Both the position numbers and the translations under genes were made by a program. This document shows positions 1-8,315 of a stretch of DNA of 37,718 nucleotides, one piece after another. The first letter of the stretch is position 1. Every line of letters starts with the position of its first letter. The stretch spans positions 1-37,718 of the forward strand of contig JBATTK010000103.1 of assembly GCA_049670505.1 (NCBI GenBank), given 5' to 3'. Source of the DNA: JBATTK01 sp049670505 (lineage in GTDB: Bacteria > Bacteroidota > Bacteroidia > Flavobacteriales > Flavobacteriaceae). Below the pieces are notes generated by a model, which did not search any database, had not been told where the DNA came from, and saw nothing but the letters and a program-made list of their open reading frames with translations.

Positions 1-462
1 GGACTGTACCCTCATATCGTCCACGATATAAAAACCGCCTATTTGTACCAAATCCAGTATTTCTTGGATCTCGCTATACTTTCCGGGCCAGGCATCGGCA
101 AAAACCAAATCGAACTTTTCCCCTTTATAATTCTTGATCCACGCTGCACCGTCAGCACATACCATCGTTATTCTTTCATCATCCCCAAAATAGGCTTCCG
201 CTATCGCAATAAGGTCGGGATCGTTATCCACCGTAACCAGTCTGGATTCGCTATCCATTCCATCTATCATCCAGGCCAGTGAGAGCCCTATTCCCGTGCC
301 CAATTCCAAGAAATTGGATTTGGGTTTTGAGAAAATCAGTGTTTTCAGCAAGGATCCTATATAGATATCGGATGGCATACTAAATCCAATTTCATTGGAT
401 TTCCGTTCTATTTCTGAATAAATGCTTGGTCTATTCACAATTTTTGAATCGTTCATACCCAT
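1..462 (-). CDS. Class I SAM-dependent methyltransferase, 3' part off the window
   Basis: This partial gene has no stop inside the window; its missing end lies left of base 1. Read on the minus strand, the protein begins MGMNDSKIVNRPSIYSEIE. It contains a Rossmann motif I (FLELGTGIGLSLAW), an acidic residue after the next strand (LVTVDNDPD) and a later FDLVFADAWPGKY, the order seen in O-methyltransferase-like class I enzymes. The start is at 462, or at 456 two codons in; neither has a strong ribosome-binding site. It begins 10 bases after the ilvB stop, so it is very probably co-transcribed with ilvD-ilvB. Its substrate cannot be told from sequence. It sits where flavobacterial ilv operons often carry ilvN. 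Confidence 0.75.
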   Translation of the reverse strand, partial: MGMNDSKIVNRPSIYSEIERKSNEIGFSMPSDIYIGSLLKTLIFSKPKSNFLELGTGIGLSLAWMIDGMDSESRLVTVDNDPDLIAIAEAYFGDDERITMVCADGAAWIKNYKGEKFDLVFADAWPGKYSEIQEILDLVQIGGFYIVDDMRVQS

Positions 463-472
463 GTCCCAGATC

Positions 473-2206
473 TTATTTTAATCGAATATCCGAAACCGAA
501 GCACCCGAAGGAATCATGGGAAAGACATTGTCTTCCTTCTCCACACATACCTCCAGGAAATAGGCATCTGTACAAGCTATCATTTCCTGTACGGCGGCCT
601 TTAAATCCATACGTTCCTTTACCCTTTTTGATTTGATGTGATATCCTTCTGCAATTTTCACAAAATCTGGATTGGTCATCACGGTAGATGCATAGCGACT
701 CTCAAAAAATAGTTCCTGCCACTGCCGTACCATGCCCAAATGATCATTGTTCAACACCACGATTTTTACGGGGGTCTTATTTTGGAAAATGGTCCCCAGC
801 TCCTGAATCGTCATCTGATAGCCTCCATCACCGATAATGGCCACAACCTCCCTGTCCATAGCACCCATCTTGGCCCCTATAGCGGCCGGTAATGCAAATC
901 CCATAGTTCCCAGACCACCTGAGGTAATATTACTCTTGGATTGCTTGAACTTGGCATATCTACAGGCTACCATTTGATGCTGTCCCACATCGGTTACGAT
1001 AACGGCCTTATGCTTGGAAGCGATATTTATTTCTTCTATGACTTCCCCCATGGTAAGTCCCTCCTTGGTAGGATGTAGGTCATCCTTGATTACGGCATCG
1101 AACTCTATCTTATATTTTTCCTTGAACTCGTTATGCCAGGCCTCATGACTGTTTTCCTTGATCATAGGCAATAACATATTTAAAGTAGCTTTGGCGTTTC
1201 CCAAAACGGCAACATCTGTCTTCACATTTTTATCGATTTCCGCCGGATCTATTTCAAAGTGGATTATTTTGGCCTGTTTGGCATAGGTATCAAGGCTTCC
1301 GGTTACCCTATCGTCAAACCGCATTCCTATGGCGATCAATAGATCGCATTCATTCGTAAGTACATTGGGGCCGTAGTTTCCATGCATACCCACCATACCA
1401 ACGTTTAAGGGATGGTCCGTATCCATTGCGGAAAGTCCTAATATGGTCCACGCAGCAGGAATACCCGCCTTTTCTACCAAAGCTTTTAATTGTTCTTCCG
1501 CTTCTCCCAAAATAACGCCCTGTCCGTACACGATATACGGTTTCTTGGCGGTATTGATCAATTCCGCTGCGGTTTCAATGGCTTTGTGATCGGGTTCGGG
1601 AACAGGATTATAGCTCCGTACACCCTTACAGGCTTCATAGCTAAATTCAAATTCATCGATCTGGGCATTCTTGGTAATATCGACCAGAACGGGTCCGGGA
1701 CGGCCGGATTTGGCGATATAAAATGCCTTGGCCATAATTTCCGGGATTTCGGAAGCCTTGGTAACCTGATAGTTCCATTTGGTAACTGGTGTAGAAATAC
1801 CGATGATATCCGTTTCCTGAAAGGCATCCGAACCCAATAAATGTCTAGGAACTTGTCCGGTAATACAAACCATTGGTGTAGAATCTATCTGGGCGTCGGC
1901 CAGACCGGTCACTAAATTCGTAGCCCCTGGTCCGGAAGTAGCCATTGCAACACCCACCTTACCGCTAACCCTGGCATAGCCTTGTGCCGAATGTGTGGCC
2001 CCTTGTTCATGTCGGGTAAGGATATGTGTTAATTTATCCTGAAATTTATAGAGTTCGTCATAGACGGGCATTATTGCACCGCCCGGATAACCGTAGATCA
2101 AATCTACCCCCTCTGCCAATAGACAATGGATAATGGCCTCGGCACCACTTATTTTAACGATTTTTTGCTTATTCTGCTTCGTTTTTTGCTGCTTTATTGT
2201 TTCCAT
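473..2206 (-). CDS. ilvB: Acetolactate synthase large (catalytic) subunit, biosynthetic
   Basis: The 577-residue protein has the full length of thiamine-diphosphate acetolactate synthases (acetohydroxyacid synthases). These condense two pyruvates, or pyruvate and 2-ketobutyrate, in the first common step of Val, Leu and Ile synthesis. Visible hallmarks are the N-terminal GVDLIYGYPGGAIMPVYDEL with the RHEQGATHSAQGYAR segment carrying the cofactor-activating glutamate, the central FAD/regulatory domain, and the C-terminal diphosphate/Mg motif GDGGYQMTIQELGTI followed by VVLNN. It follows ilvD after a 66-base gap on the same strand. The usual small regulatory subunit gene ilvN is not next to it within this window; a methyltransferase follows instead. 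Confidence 0.96.
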   Translation of the reverse strand: METIKQQKTKQNKQKIVKISGAEAIIHCLLAEGVDLIYGYPGGAIMPVYDELYKFQDKLTHILTRHEQGATHSAQGYARVSGKVGVAMATSGPGATNLVTGLADAQIDSTPMVCITGQVPRHLLGSDAFQETDIIGISTPVTKWNYQVTKASEIPEIMAKAFYIAKSGRPGPVLVDITKNAQIDEFEFSYEACKGVRSYNPVPEPDHKAIETAAELINTAKKPYIVYGQGVILGEAEEQLKALVEKAGIPAAWTILGLSAMDTDHPLNVGMVGMHGNYGPNVLTNECDLLIAIGMRFDDRVTGSLDTYAKQAKIIHFEIDPAEIDKNVKTDVAVLGNAKATLNMLLPMIKENSHEAWHNEFKEKYKIEFDAVIKDDLHPTKEGLTMGEVIEEINIASKHKAVIVTDVGQHQMVACRYAKFKQSKSNITSGGLGTMGFALPAAIGAKMGAMDREVVAIIGDGGYQMTIQELGTIFQNKTPVKIVVLNNDHLGMVRQWQELFFESRYASTVMTNPDFVKIAEGYHIKSKRVKERMDLKAAVQEMIACTDAYFLEVCVEKEDNVFPMIPSGASVSDIRLK

Positions 2207-2272
2207 AAGCCTTACCCAGTCCCTCTCCGAATGGGAGGAAACACATTTGGGTCTTTTGATTAAACTTTTTAG

Positions 2273-3949
2273 CTATAGCTCATCGGTAACACAGCCTTGG
2301 GAGGCAGATGAAACCGTTTTCGCATATTTATATAAACTTCCTTTTCTTACCTTAAGCCCCGGTTGTTTCCAATTGGCTTTCCGCGCGTTGAGTTCGTCTT
2401 CCGATAGCGCTACGGAGATACTGTTCTTTTCCGCATCTATGGTAATAATATCGCCGTTTTTTAACAAGCCTATTGTACCGCCGTCCTGAGCCTCCGGAGC
2501 TACGTGTCCGACTACGAAACCGTGGGTACCACCGGAAAAACGTCCATCGGTAATCAAAGCCACATCCTTTCCAAGTCCGGCCCCCATTATAGCTGCCGTA
2601 GGTTTTAACATTTCGGGCATCCCGGGACCGCCTTTAGGGCCTTCATATCTAATTACGACCACGTCGCCCTTCTCTACCATGCCTTTGCCAATACCATCGT
2701 TCGCCAAAAATTCATCATCGAACACTTTTGCAGGTCCTGAAAAATACAGGCCTTCTTTACCCGTTATTTTGGCAACCGCGCCCTCTTGGGCTAGGTTTCC
2801 ATATAAAATTCGGATATGCCCGGTAGCTTTTATCGGTTTGTCCAGAGGTTTTACCACCTGCTGTCCCTCCGATAAACCGGGAACTGCCGATAAATTCTCT
2901 GCAATTGTTTTTCCGGTCACCGTCAGACAATCTCCATGAAGCATATTGTTTTCCAGCATAAACTTTAATACTGCGGGCGTTCCGCCTACCCTATGGACAT
3001 CTTCCATCAAAAACTTTCCACTGGGCTTTAAATCCGCCAAAAAGGGCGTGGTATCGCTTATCTTCTGAAAATCATTCAGAGTAAAGTCTATTTCCGCTGC
3101 TTTGGCAATAGCCAAAAAGTGCAGTACCGCATTGGTAGAACCTCCCATCACGGTTATTAATCGCACTGCATTCTCCAAAGATTTTCTGGTGATGATATCA
3201 CTGGGCTTAATATCGTTCTCCAATAAATAGCGTAGGGCCTTACCGGAGTTTATACAGTCTTCCTTTTTCTCCGTTCCAATGGCGGGATTAGAGGAATTAT
3301 AGGGCATTGCCATTCCCAACGCTTCTATAGCGGAAGCCATGGTATTTGCGGTATACATCCCTCCACAGGCACCTGCTCCGGGACAAGCGTTTTGTATGAC
3401 ACCTTGGTAATCGGCCTCGCTCATAGTCCCCGCAACCTTCTCTCCCCAAGCCTCAAAAGCAGAGACCACATCCAATTTTTTGTCCTTGAAACATCCGGAC
3501 GCTATGGTACCTCCATATACCAAAACGGAGGGTCTGTTCAATCGGATCATCGCCATTAATGCACCCGGCATATTTTTATCACACCCAACTACGGTGACCA
3601 GTCCGTCATAGTTCATGGCCTGCACCACTGTTTCCATGGAATCGGCAATGATATCCCTGGAAGGTAACGAATATCGCATCCCATAAGTTCCCATGGATAT
3701 GCCATCACTAACACCTATAGTATTAAAGACAAGTCCCACTAAATCTACCGAACGAATACCTTCTTTTACCTCTTGGGCCAAATCATTTAAATGCATATTA
3801 CATGGGTTGCCCTCGTATCCCGTACTACCGATGCCGATCAATGGTTTTTCCAAATCCTTATCGGTAAGCCCTATCGCGTGCAACATGGCTTGCGCGGCAG
3901 GTTGTGTTGGGTCTTGGGTAACATTTTTACTGTATTTATTCAGTTCCAT
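2273..3949 (-). CDS. ilvD: Dihydroxy-acid dehydratase
   Basis: The 558-residue protein is the iron-sulfur enzyme that dehydrates 2,3-dihydroxy acids to 2-keto acids, the third step of Val and Ile synthesis. It has the three cysteine motifs expected for the cluster: GNPCNMH, VGCDKNMPG and CPGAGACGGMYTANTM. The C-terminal RFSGGTHGFVVGHVAPEA block is also typical. The start at 3949 gives MELNKYSKNVTQDPTQPAAQAML, in line with family members. It is the first structural gene of the operon with ilvB. Upstream lies a leader peptide with a Val/Ile run and a terminator hairpin, plus a separate -7-like box about 40 bases before the start, so two modes of expression are possible. Confidence 0.97.
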   Translation of the reverse strand: MELNKYSKNVTQDPTQPAAQAMLHAIGLTDKDLEKPLIGIGSTGYEGNPCNMHLNDLAQEVKEGIRSVDLVGLVFNTIGVSDGISMGTYGMRYSLPSRDIIADSMETVVQAMNYDGLVTVVGCDKNMPGALMAMIRLNRPSVLVYGGTIASGCFKDKKLDVVSAFEAWGEKVAGTMSEADYQGVIQNACPGAGACGGMYTANTMASAIEALGMAMPYNSSNPAIGTEKKEDCINSGKALRYLLENDIKPSDIITRKSLENAVRLITVMGGSTNAVLHFLAIAKAAEIDFTLNDFQKISDTTPFLADLKPSGKFLMEDVHRVGGTPAVLKFMLENNMLHGDCLTVTGKTIAENLSAVPGLSEGQQVVKPLDKPIKATGHIRILYGNLAQEGAVAKITGKEGLYFSGPAKVFDDEFLANDGIGKGMVEKGDVVVIRYEGPKGGPGMPEMLKPTAAIMGAGLGKDVALITDGRFSGGTHGFVVGHVAPEAQDGGTIGLLKNGDIITIDAEKNSISVALSEDELNARKANWKQPGLKVRKGSLYKYAKTVSSASQGCVTDEL

Positions 3950-3987
3950 GAAGTGATATGATTGAAGTTCCCGATTTGTATACTGTT

Positions 3988-3995
3988 CAAAGATA
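3988..3995 (-). promoter_or_regulatory. Possible Bacteroidota -7 promoter box before ilvD
   Basis: On the minus strand the sequence reads TATCTTTG, an exact match to the TAnnTTTG -7 consensus of Bacteroidota housekeeping promoters. It lies about 40 bases upstream of the ilvD start. A TTG that could serve as the -33 element is 27 bases away, longer than the usual 17-23, so the match is incomplete. If used, it would give transcription that bypasses the upstream attenuator. Confidence 0.35.
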
Positions 3996-4165
3996 AATCT
4001 TTAGAATACCCCATAATTTTAACAAAGTTTGTTGATTTAAATTCAATTTTAAAAATATTCATTTAACATATTGAAAATCAATTATATAAATATCAATGGT
4101 ATATCATACTCAATAGTTTTCTCAAATGGCTTTAGGACCGGACTAGACGATTGCTACCAAATAAA

Positions 4166-4198
4166 AAGCCTGTATCAAAGTTTATCCGATACAGGCTT
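4166..4198 (-). terminator. Intrinsic terminator/attenuator hairpin of the ilv leader
   Basis: An exact 11-bp inverted repeat (AAGCCTGTATC and GATACAGGCTT) encloses an 11-base loop. On the minus strand it is followed at once by TTTAT, extending a run of five T, the form of a rho-independent terminator. It lies 22 bases after the stop of the Val/Ile-rich leader peptide and 216 bases before ilvD. The bases GATACGG at 4216-4222 (minus strand), which overlap the leader stop codon, can pair with CCtGTATC in the 5' arm with one bulged T, forming a competing antiterminator. This is the classical layout of translation-coupled attenuation. Confidence 0.8.
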
Positions 4199-4220
4199 CA
4201 ATAATCAATGCAAGTCCGTA

Positions 4221-4277
4221 TCACCCCCCTGAAGGAACGATAACGACCACACTGAATCTATTTTTGTCGATTTTCAT
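4221..4277 (-). CDS. ilv operon leader peptide (attenuation), 18 aa
   Basis: A short minus-strand frame encodes MKIDKNRFSVVVIVPSGG followed by TGA. Five successive codons specify Val-Val-Val-Ile-Val, end products of the operon downstream. The stop codon sits 22 bases before a strong terminator hairpin that precedes ilvD. Known leader peptides of ilv, leu and his operons have this composition and placement. The likely role is sensing charged Val/Ile tRNA: a ribosome stalled on the run would leave 4216-4222 free to pair with the terminator's first arm, allowing read-through into ilvD-ilvB. No clear promoter was found for it, and translation has not been shown. Confidence 0.75.
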   Translation of the reverse strand: MKIDKNRFSVVVIVPSGG

Positions 4278-4333
4278 CGCTATAATATTAATCAAAATAA
4301 ACATAGCTACAAAAAGTTGCACAAATATTTATT

Positions 4334-4341
4334 TAAATTTG
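4334..4341 (+). promoter_or_regulatory. -7 promoter box directly before the aldehyde dehydrogenase start
   Basis: TAAATTTG matches the Bacteroidota TAnnTTTG box and ends only 4 bases before the ATG at 4346. A promoter here would start transcription at or next to the start codon and give a leaderless or near-leaderless mRNA. There is a TTG at 4317-4319, but the 14-base spacing is short of the usual 17-23. A chance match in A+T-rich DNA is possible. Confidence 0.35.
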
Positions 4342-4345
4342 ACGT

Positions 4346-5725
4346 ATGAACAATACCATCCCCGAATTGATACGGCAACAGCGCAATTTTTTCCTTACCC
4401 AACGAACAAAGGAAATTGCTTATAGAAAAAAGGTCTTGAAACGACTACGACAAGAAATAATAGCCCGTGAAGACGCTATCTGCGATGCTATTTATGCCGA
4501 TTTCAAAAAGCCGAAATTTGAATGTTTGGGAACCGAGACACAACTGGTGCTCGGGGAACTGAATTTAGCCCTTAAAAAATTGGAGTTTTGGGCAAGGCCC
4601 GAAAAAGTAGCTTCTCCTTGGCTCAATTTTCCATCATCGGATTATATTTATAAAGAACCGTATGGCACGGTATTGATCATAGCGCCATGGAACTACCCCT
4701 TTCAACTAGCCATTTCCCCACTCATTGGTGCCATTGCTGCAGGAAATACCGCGGTAATAAAACCTTCTGAAATAACACCGAATACATCAGGTATCCTTTC
4801 GGAACTTATCACTACGGTATTTGAACCGGAATATGTTGTGGTTATTGAAGGGGGTGTAGCCGTTTCCCAAAAACTTTTGGAGGAACCATGGGACTATATT
4901 TTTTTTACGGGCAGCACACGGGTAGGACAGATCGTTTATGAAAGTGCCGCCAAGTATCTGACCCCGGTAACACTGGAACTGGGCGGGAAAAACCCTTGCA
5001 TTGTTGATGCCACGGCATCCATCGCCTTATCCGCCAAACGTATCGTATGGGGTAAATTCCTAAATGCAGGACAAACTTGCATAGCACCGGACTATGTTTT
5101 GGTAGAAGCTTCGGTAAAGGATAAACTGGTCCATGCGTTAAAAGAAAGCATTCGAAAGTCCTATGGGGAGCATATGGAAACTTCACCTGACTTTGCACGT
5201 ATGGTAAGCACCCATCATTATAACGGGTTAAAGGCCATGCTAGCAGGTGAAGAAATTCTGTATGGTGGGGAAAGCAACGATGCCGATAACTATATTTCCC
5301 CAACCCTGATCAACGAACCCGGTATGGATAGTAAATTAATGGAAGGAGAGATTTTTGGACCACTATTGCCTATCATATCCTATGAGACAGAGGAGGATAT
5401 CCATAGCTATATTATGAACTATGGAAAACCGCTCTCTACCTACGTATTCTCCAATAGCCGGTCATTTCAAAAAAAGATACTACGCACCTATAGTTTTGGA
5501 GGGGGCGCTATCAATGATACCGTCATACAGTTCGCAAATAAAAACTTGCCCTTTGGAGGGGTGGGTCACAGCGGAATAGGTGCTTATCATGGAAAAGGTT
5601 CTTTTGATGTATTTACACATCTTAAGCCAATGGTTAAAAGGGGAAACTGGATGGATGCCCCTTTGCGTTATCCGCCTTATAAGTTACCCCTGGCAATCGC
5701 AAAAAGAATAAAGCACCTTTTTTGA
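4346..5725 (+). CDS. Aldehyde dehydrogenase, class 3 type
   Basis: The 459-residue protein oxidises aldehydes to acids with NAD(P)+. The length and the lack of the longer N-terminus place it with class 3 (fatty aldehyde/coniferyl aldehyde) dehydrogenases rather than betaine aldehyde types. Visible motifs are PWNYPFQL near residue 114, FFTGSTRVGQ near 187 for cofactor binding, ELGGK at 211-215 with the general-base glutamate E211, and the catalytic cysteine C245 in AGQTCIAPDY. The C-terminus ends in a hydrophobic/basic stretch (KLPLAIAKRIKHLF), which in some relatives aids membrane association. It is a single gene, diverging from the ilv operon. The physiological substrate is unknown. Confidence 0.93.
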   Translation: MNNTIPELIRQQRNFFLTQRTKEIAYRKKVLKRLRQEIIAREDAICDAIYADFKKPKFECLGTETQLVLGELNLALKKLEFWARPEKVASPWLNFPSSDYIYKEPYGTVLIIAPWNYPFQLAISPLIGAIAAGNTAVIKPSEITPNTSGILSELITTVFEPEYVVVIEGGVAVSQKLLEEPWDYIFFTGSTRVGQIVYESAAKYLTPVTLELGGKNPCIVDATASIALSAKRIVWGKFLNAGQTCIAPDYVLVEASVKDKLVHALKESIRKSYGEHMETSPDFARMVSTHHYNGLKAMLAGEEILYGGESNDADNYISPTLINEPGMDSKLMEGEIFGPLLPIISYETEEDIHSYIMNYGKPLSTYVFSNSRSFQKKILRTYSFGGGAINDTVIQFANKNLPFGGVGHSGIGAYHGKGSFDVFTHLKPMVKRGNWMDAPLRYPPYKLPLAIAKRIKHLF

Positions 5726-5742
5726 TATATCTAATATAACCC

Positions 5743-5947
5743 GTTGTGCATTTTGATTTTAAGATTCAAAATTCGTCAATTCGAGCCTGCCTGCGGTAGG
5801 CAGGTGCTTCGACCGAAGGAAGAAGTGTATCGAGAATAGAGTTTTGGATCCAAAAAAGCTGTTCTCGATACAATTTTTCTCCACTTTGTTGCGAAAAACC
5901 ACTCGAACCGACACTTTTTCCGCTTTATAATCTCCAAAATGCACAAC
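5743..5947. repeat. MITE-like 205-bp repeat with 12-bp terminal inverted repeats and nested hairpins
   Basis: The segment is bounded by an exact 12-bp inverted repeat (GTTGTGCATTTT at 5743-5754, AAAATGCACAAC at 5936-5947). Inside are a 7-bp hairpin CCTGCCT/AGGCAGG (5786-5804), a 10-bp inverted repeat GTATCGAGAA/TTCTCGATAC (5827-5836, 5862-5871), and at its centre a 14-bp palindrome TTTTGGATCCAAAA (5842-5855). Short frames inside it look non-coding. It lies between the convergent ends of the aldehyde dehydrogenase and pxpC and may terminate both transcripts. The layout suggests a miniature non-autonomous element or a REP-type repeat. Confidence 0.65.
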
Positions 5948-5966
5948 AGATTAATATCTCTTGTAA

Positions 5967-6806
5967 TCATATCAACTTAATGGAAATAAGGTCCCCGAAC
6001 TTCTTTTGGGCCAATATGGAGATCGATCTGTCGGACAGTTGTGCTATTCTAGGGTATCCGCCCGTGGTCTGACCATCTTTCATCAGAATAATCAATTTTC
6101 CCGCTGGGGTCAGTTGTACGGTACCTGGAAGTGTTGCCGAGGTAAGCATCTTCATTTTATGACCTTCGATGTACTCTTCCAATTGGTATGCCATACGATT
6201 GTTCTCTTTGGCAATGGTGAACTCTTTTGAAAATATGGCTTCCAATTGTTTATCTAGCAGTTTATCGTATTCAGGTCCTTTATAAACTTCCAAGATGGTT
6301 TCCTCCAATAGGGGGTCGCCCTTAATTTCCTCAATTTTTGGTTCAAAAAGTGTACAGGCACCATAGGGAAGTGAACTGCCATCTTTTAAATAACCGCTAG
6401 GGGTAATAGGTGCATAAAACGACCTGCTTCCCAATATTATCGGAGCCTTAAAACCATCTTTTATGGCCAAATAGCCCCGTAATCCCTTTTCCGAATTGCC
6501 ATAGGAAAGGACATTTCCACTAGTTACTTTATAAATTTTATAATTTTGAATAGGCCGGTCGTTAAGCGTGGCGGACATTTCTGCTCCCCCAATGCACATA
6601 AATGTGTCCTCTTCAAATTCCAATACAGGTCCGGTCATGGTAATTTCCAATACCGCGGCATCAGCAGGGTTTTCCAATAACATATTGACTTTGGATACGG
6701 AAATAGTATCCATAACTCCGCTTACGGGCACCCCTTTATCACGTAAACCGAATCTTCCTTGATCTTGAACGGTGGTAAAAAAACCGGATTGAACTACTTT
6801 AAGCAT
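5967..6806 (-). CDS. pxpC: 5-oxoprolinase subunit C (biotin-dependent carboxyltransferase-like)
   Basis: The 279-residue protein belongs to the KipA/PxpC family. PxpA, PxpB and PxpC together hydrolyse 5-oxoproline (pyroglutamate) to glutamate with ATP. The N-terminal signature is clear: VQSGFFTTVQDQGRFGLRDK followed by GVPVSGVMD. The C-terminal QTTGGYPRIAQL block near the end is also typical. It is the last gene of ycsG-pxpA-pxpB-pxpC, and its start overlaps the end of pxpB by 8 bases, which suggests translational coupling. Transcription on the minus strand runs into the hairpin-rich repeat downstream. Confidence 0.92.
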   Translation of the reverse strand: MLKVVQSGFFTTVQDQGRFGLRDKGVPVSGVMDTISVSKVNMLLENPADAAVLEITMTGPVLEFEEDTFMCIGGAEMSATLNDRPIQNYKIYKVTSGNVLSYGNSEKGLRGYLAIKDGFKAPIILGSRSFYAPITPSGYLKDGSSLPYGACTLFEPKIEEIKGDPLLEETILEVYKGPEYDKLLDKQLEAIFSKEFTIAKENNRMAYQLEEYIEGHKMKMLTSATLPGTVQLTPAGKLIILMKDGQTTGGYPRIAQLSDRSISILAQKKFGDLISIKLI

Positions 6807-7536
6807 CTATAGGCCGTTTTTCCAATTCATAAATACCTACTTCTCCCTGTATTTTATACAGATCATACTCCGCTTTTGAGATGGGGAAAAACTGAATTTT
6901 GTCCCCAACGCTCACAAAACACGGTGCTTCCTTATTTATATTAAACAGGGGTATGGGGCAACTTCCAATGATGTTCCACCCACCAGGGGAATCCTGGGGA
7001 TAGATTCCGGTCTGTTTGCTCGCCAAGCCAACGGAACCTTTATTTACTTTTAGGCGGGGGGTAGATTTTCTGGGTACTTCCAAGGATTTGGGCAAACCGC
7101 CCAGATACATGAATCCGGGCAAGAAGCCGATACCATAAACGGTATACTTGTATTGGACATGCAACGCTATAATTTCAGAAATACTTTTTCCCAATTGTTC
7201 CGAGACCTCGCTCAAATCGATTCCAAATTCCAAATCGTAACAGACCGGAAGGCGCCATAGGAACTTTTGGGATAGCACGGTATCTTCCTTTTTGGAATAC
7301 CATTCTTTTAACCGATGCTTAAAATTCTCAAAATCGATAGGTTCCTGCCTATAGATTAAGGTCAACGAATTATAGGCGGGCACCAGTTCCCAATCCTGTT
7401 CTTTAAGACCATGGGTCTTTAAGTGCAGGGTAAAACTTAGGATATCATCTAATATAGCCTCTTCTACTTGCTTGGGCCATTCCACCAAGATGGCATGCAC
7501 TCCAAAGGGTTTTATGGAAATGGGATAAGTACTCAC
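6799..7536 (-). CDS. pxpB: 5-oxoprolinase subunit B (KipI-like)
   Basis: The frame is open further upstream, but the best start is the GTG at 7536, giving (V/M)STYPISIKPFGVHAILVEWP and 245 residues. That start overlaps the pxpA stop in a GTGA arrangement, a common coupled junction. The protein shows the PxpB/KipI core: YGIGFLPGFMYLGGLP, then VPRKSTPRLKVNKGSVGLA, TGIYPQDSPGGWNIIG and a C-terminal VGDKIQFFPIS. It acts with PxpC as the ATP-dependent partner of PxpA in 5-oxoproline ring opening in the cytoplasm. Relatives in Bacillus (KipI) also inhibit a sporulation kinase, which is not relevant here. Confidence 0.92.
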   Translation of the reverse strand: MSTYPISIKPFGVHAILVEWPKQVEEAILDDILSFTLHLKTHGLKEQDWELVPAYNSLTLIYRQEPIDFENFKHRLKEWYSKKEDTVLSQKFLWRLPVCYDLEFGIDLSEVSEQLGKSISEIIALHVQYKYTVYGIGFLPGFMYLGGLPKSLEVPRKSTPRLKVNKGSVGLASKQTGIYPQDSPGGWNIIGSCPIPLFNINKEAPCFVSVGDKIQFFPISKAEYDLYKIQGEVGIYELEKRPIDA

Positions 7537-8276
7537 TTTTTTATGTAAATCGTATGTTCCGGCAAGGTTTCGGAAAGATACGTTAATATTTTCAAAGCAG
7601 AAGGTGTATCCCCATGAATACAATAGGTTTCGGCCATTATATGTACCATATTCCCCGTAACTGTCTTTACTTGTTGGTTTTGTACCATGGAAAGGAGATG
7701 TGCAAAGACCGCTTTTGGTGCTTCGATCAAGGCATTGGGCAAACTTCTGGAAACCAAAGTGAGGTCGGTATTGTAATTTCTATCCCCAAAGGCTTCCCTT
7801 TTGATTTGAAAACCCTGATCCAATGCCATAGTCGCTATCACTGATTTATAGGGAACATAAAGAGAGGTATTCGACTTATAGGATTCGATTGCCTTTAGAA
7901 AAACCGAAGCGAGTTCGGTATCGGTCGCAATATCGTTGTACAGGGCACCATGCGGCTTAATATGATGCAATTGCACTCCTTGCTTTACCGTAACGGAAAT
8001 TAGGCTGCTTAACTGCTTATCGATGCTTTCCATCAACCGTTTTTCGGAAATATCCATGGAAACCCTTCCAAAATTCTTCCTGTCCGGATAAGAAGGGTGT
8101 GCCCCTACTTTTACATGGTATTGTTTTGCCAACCGCACCACTTCCTGCATAGTGCCTATATCGCCGGCATGACCTCCACAGGCAATGTTACAGGAGGATA
8201 TTAATGGTAACAGGTCTTGTTCATTGCCTATTCCTTCCCCAACATCACAATTAATATCTATCTCTATTTGCTTCAA
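7533..8276 (-). CDS. pxpA: 5-oxoprolinase subunit A (LamB/YcsF family)
   Basis: The 247-residue protein carries the family's N-terminal signature IDINCDVGEGIG and SSCNIACGGHAGD, followed by KVGAHPSYPDRKNFGR and the HHIKPHGALYND block. PxpA is the subunit that completes 5-oxoproline hydrolysis together with PxpB and PxpC. The gene lies 39 bases after the NRAMP-like transporter gene and overlaps pxpB, so the four genes form one minus-strand operon. The order resembles the Bacillus ycsF-ycsG-kipI-kipA cluster. Confidence 0.95.
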   Translation of the reverse strand: MKQIEIDINCDVGEGIGNEQDLLPLISSCNIACGGHAGDIGTMQEVVRLAKQYHVKVGAHPSYPDRKNFGRVSMDISEKRLMESIDKQLSSLISVTVKQGVQLHHIKPHGALYNDIATDTELASVFLKAIESYKSNTSLYVPYKSVIATMALDQGFQIKREAFGDRNYNTDLTLVSRSLPNALIEAPKAVFAHLLSMVQNQQVKTVTGNMVHIMAETYCIHGDTPSALKILTYLSETLPEHTIYIKK

Positions 8277-8315
8277 AGCATTCGCATTAGGTTTGCCACA
8301 CCATCAAAGTTAGGC

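Noticed and set aside
4166..4198. Bidirectional terminator unrelated to regulation
   Set aside because: The hairpin lies between divergent genes, where nothing needs to end, and directly after a Val/Ile-rich leader frame on the same strand as ilvD.
5759..5970. Two minus-strand frames of 61 and 64 codons between the aldehyde dehydrogenase and pxpC
   Set aside because: They run through the hairpin-rich repeat at 5743-5947 and have no protein-like composition.
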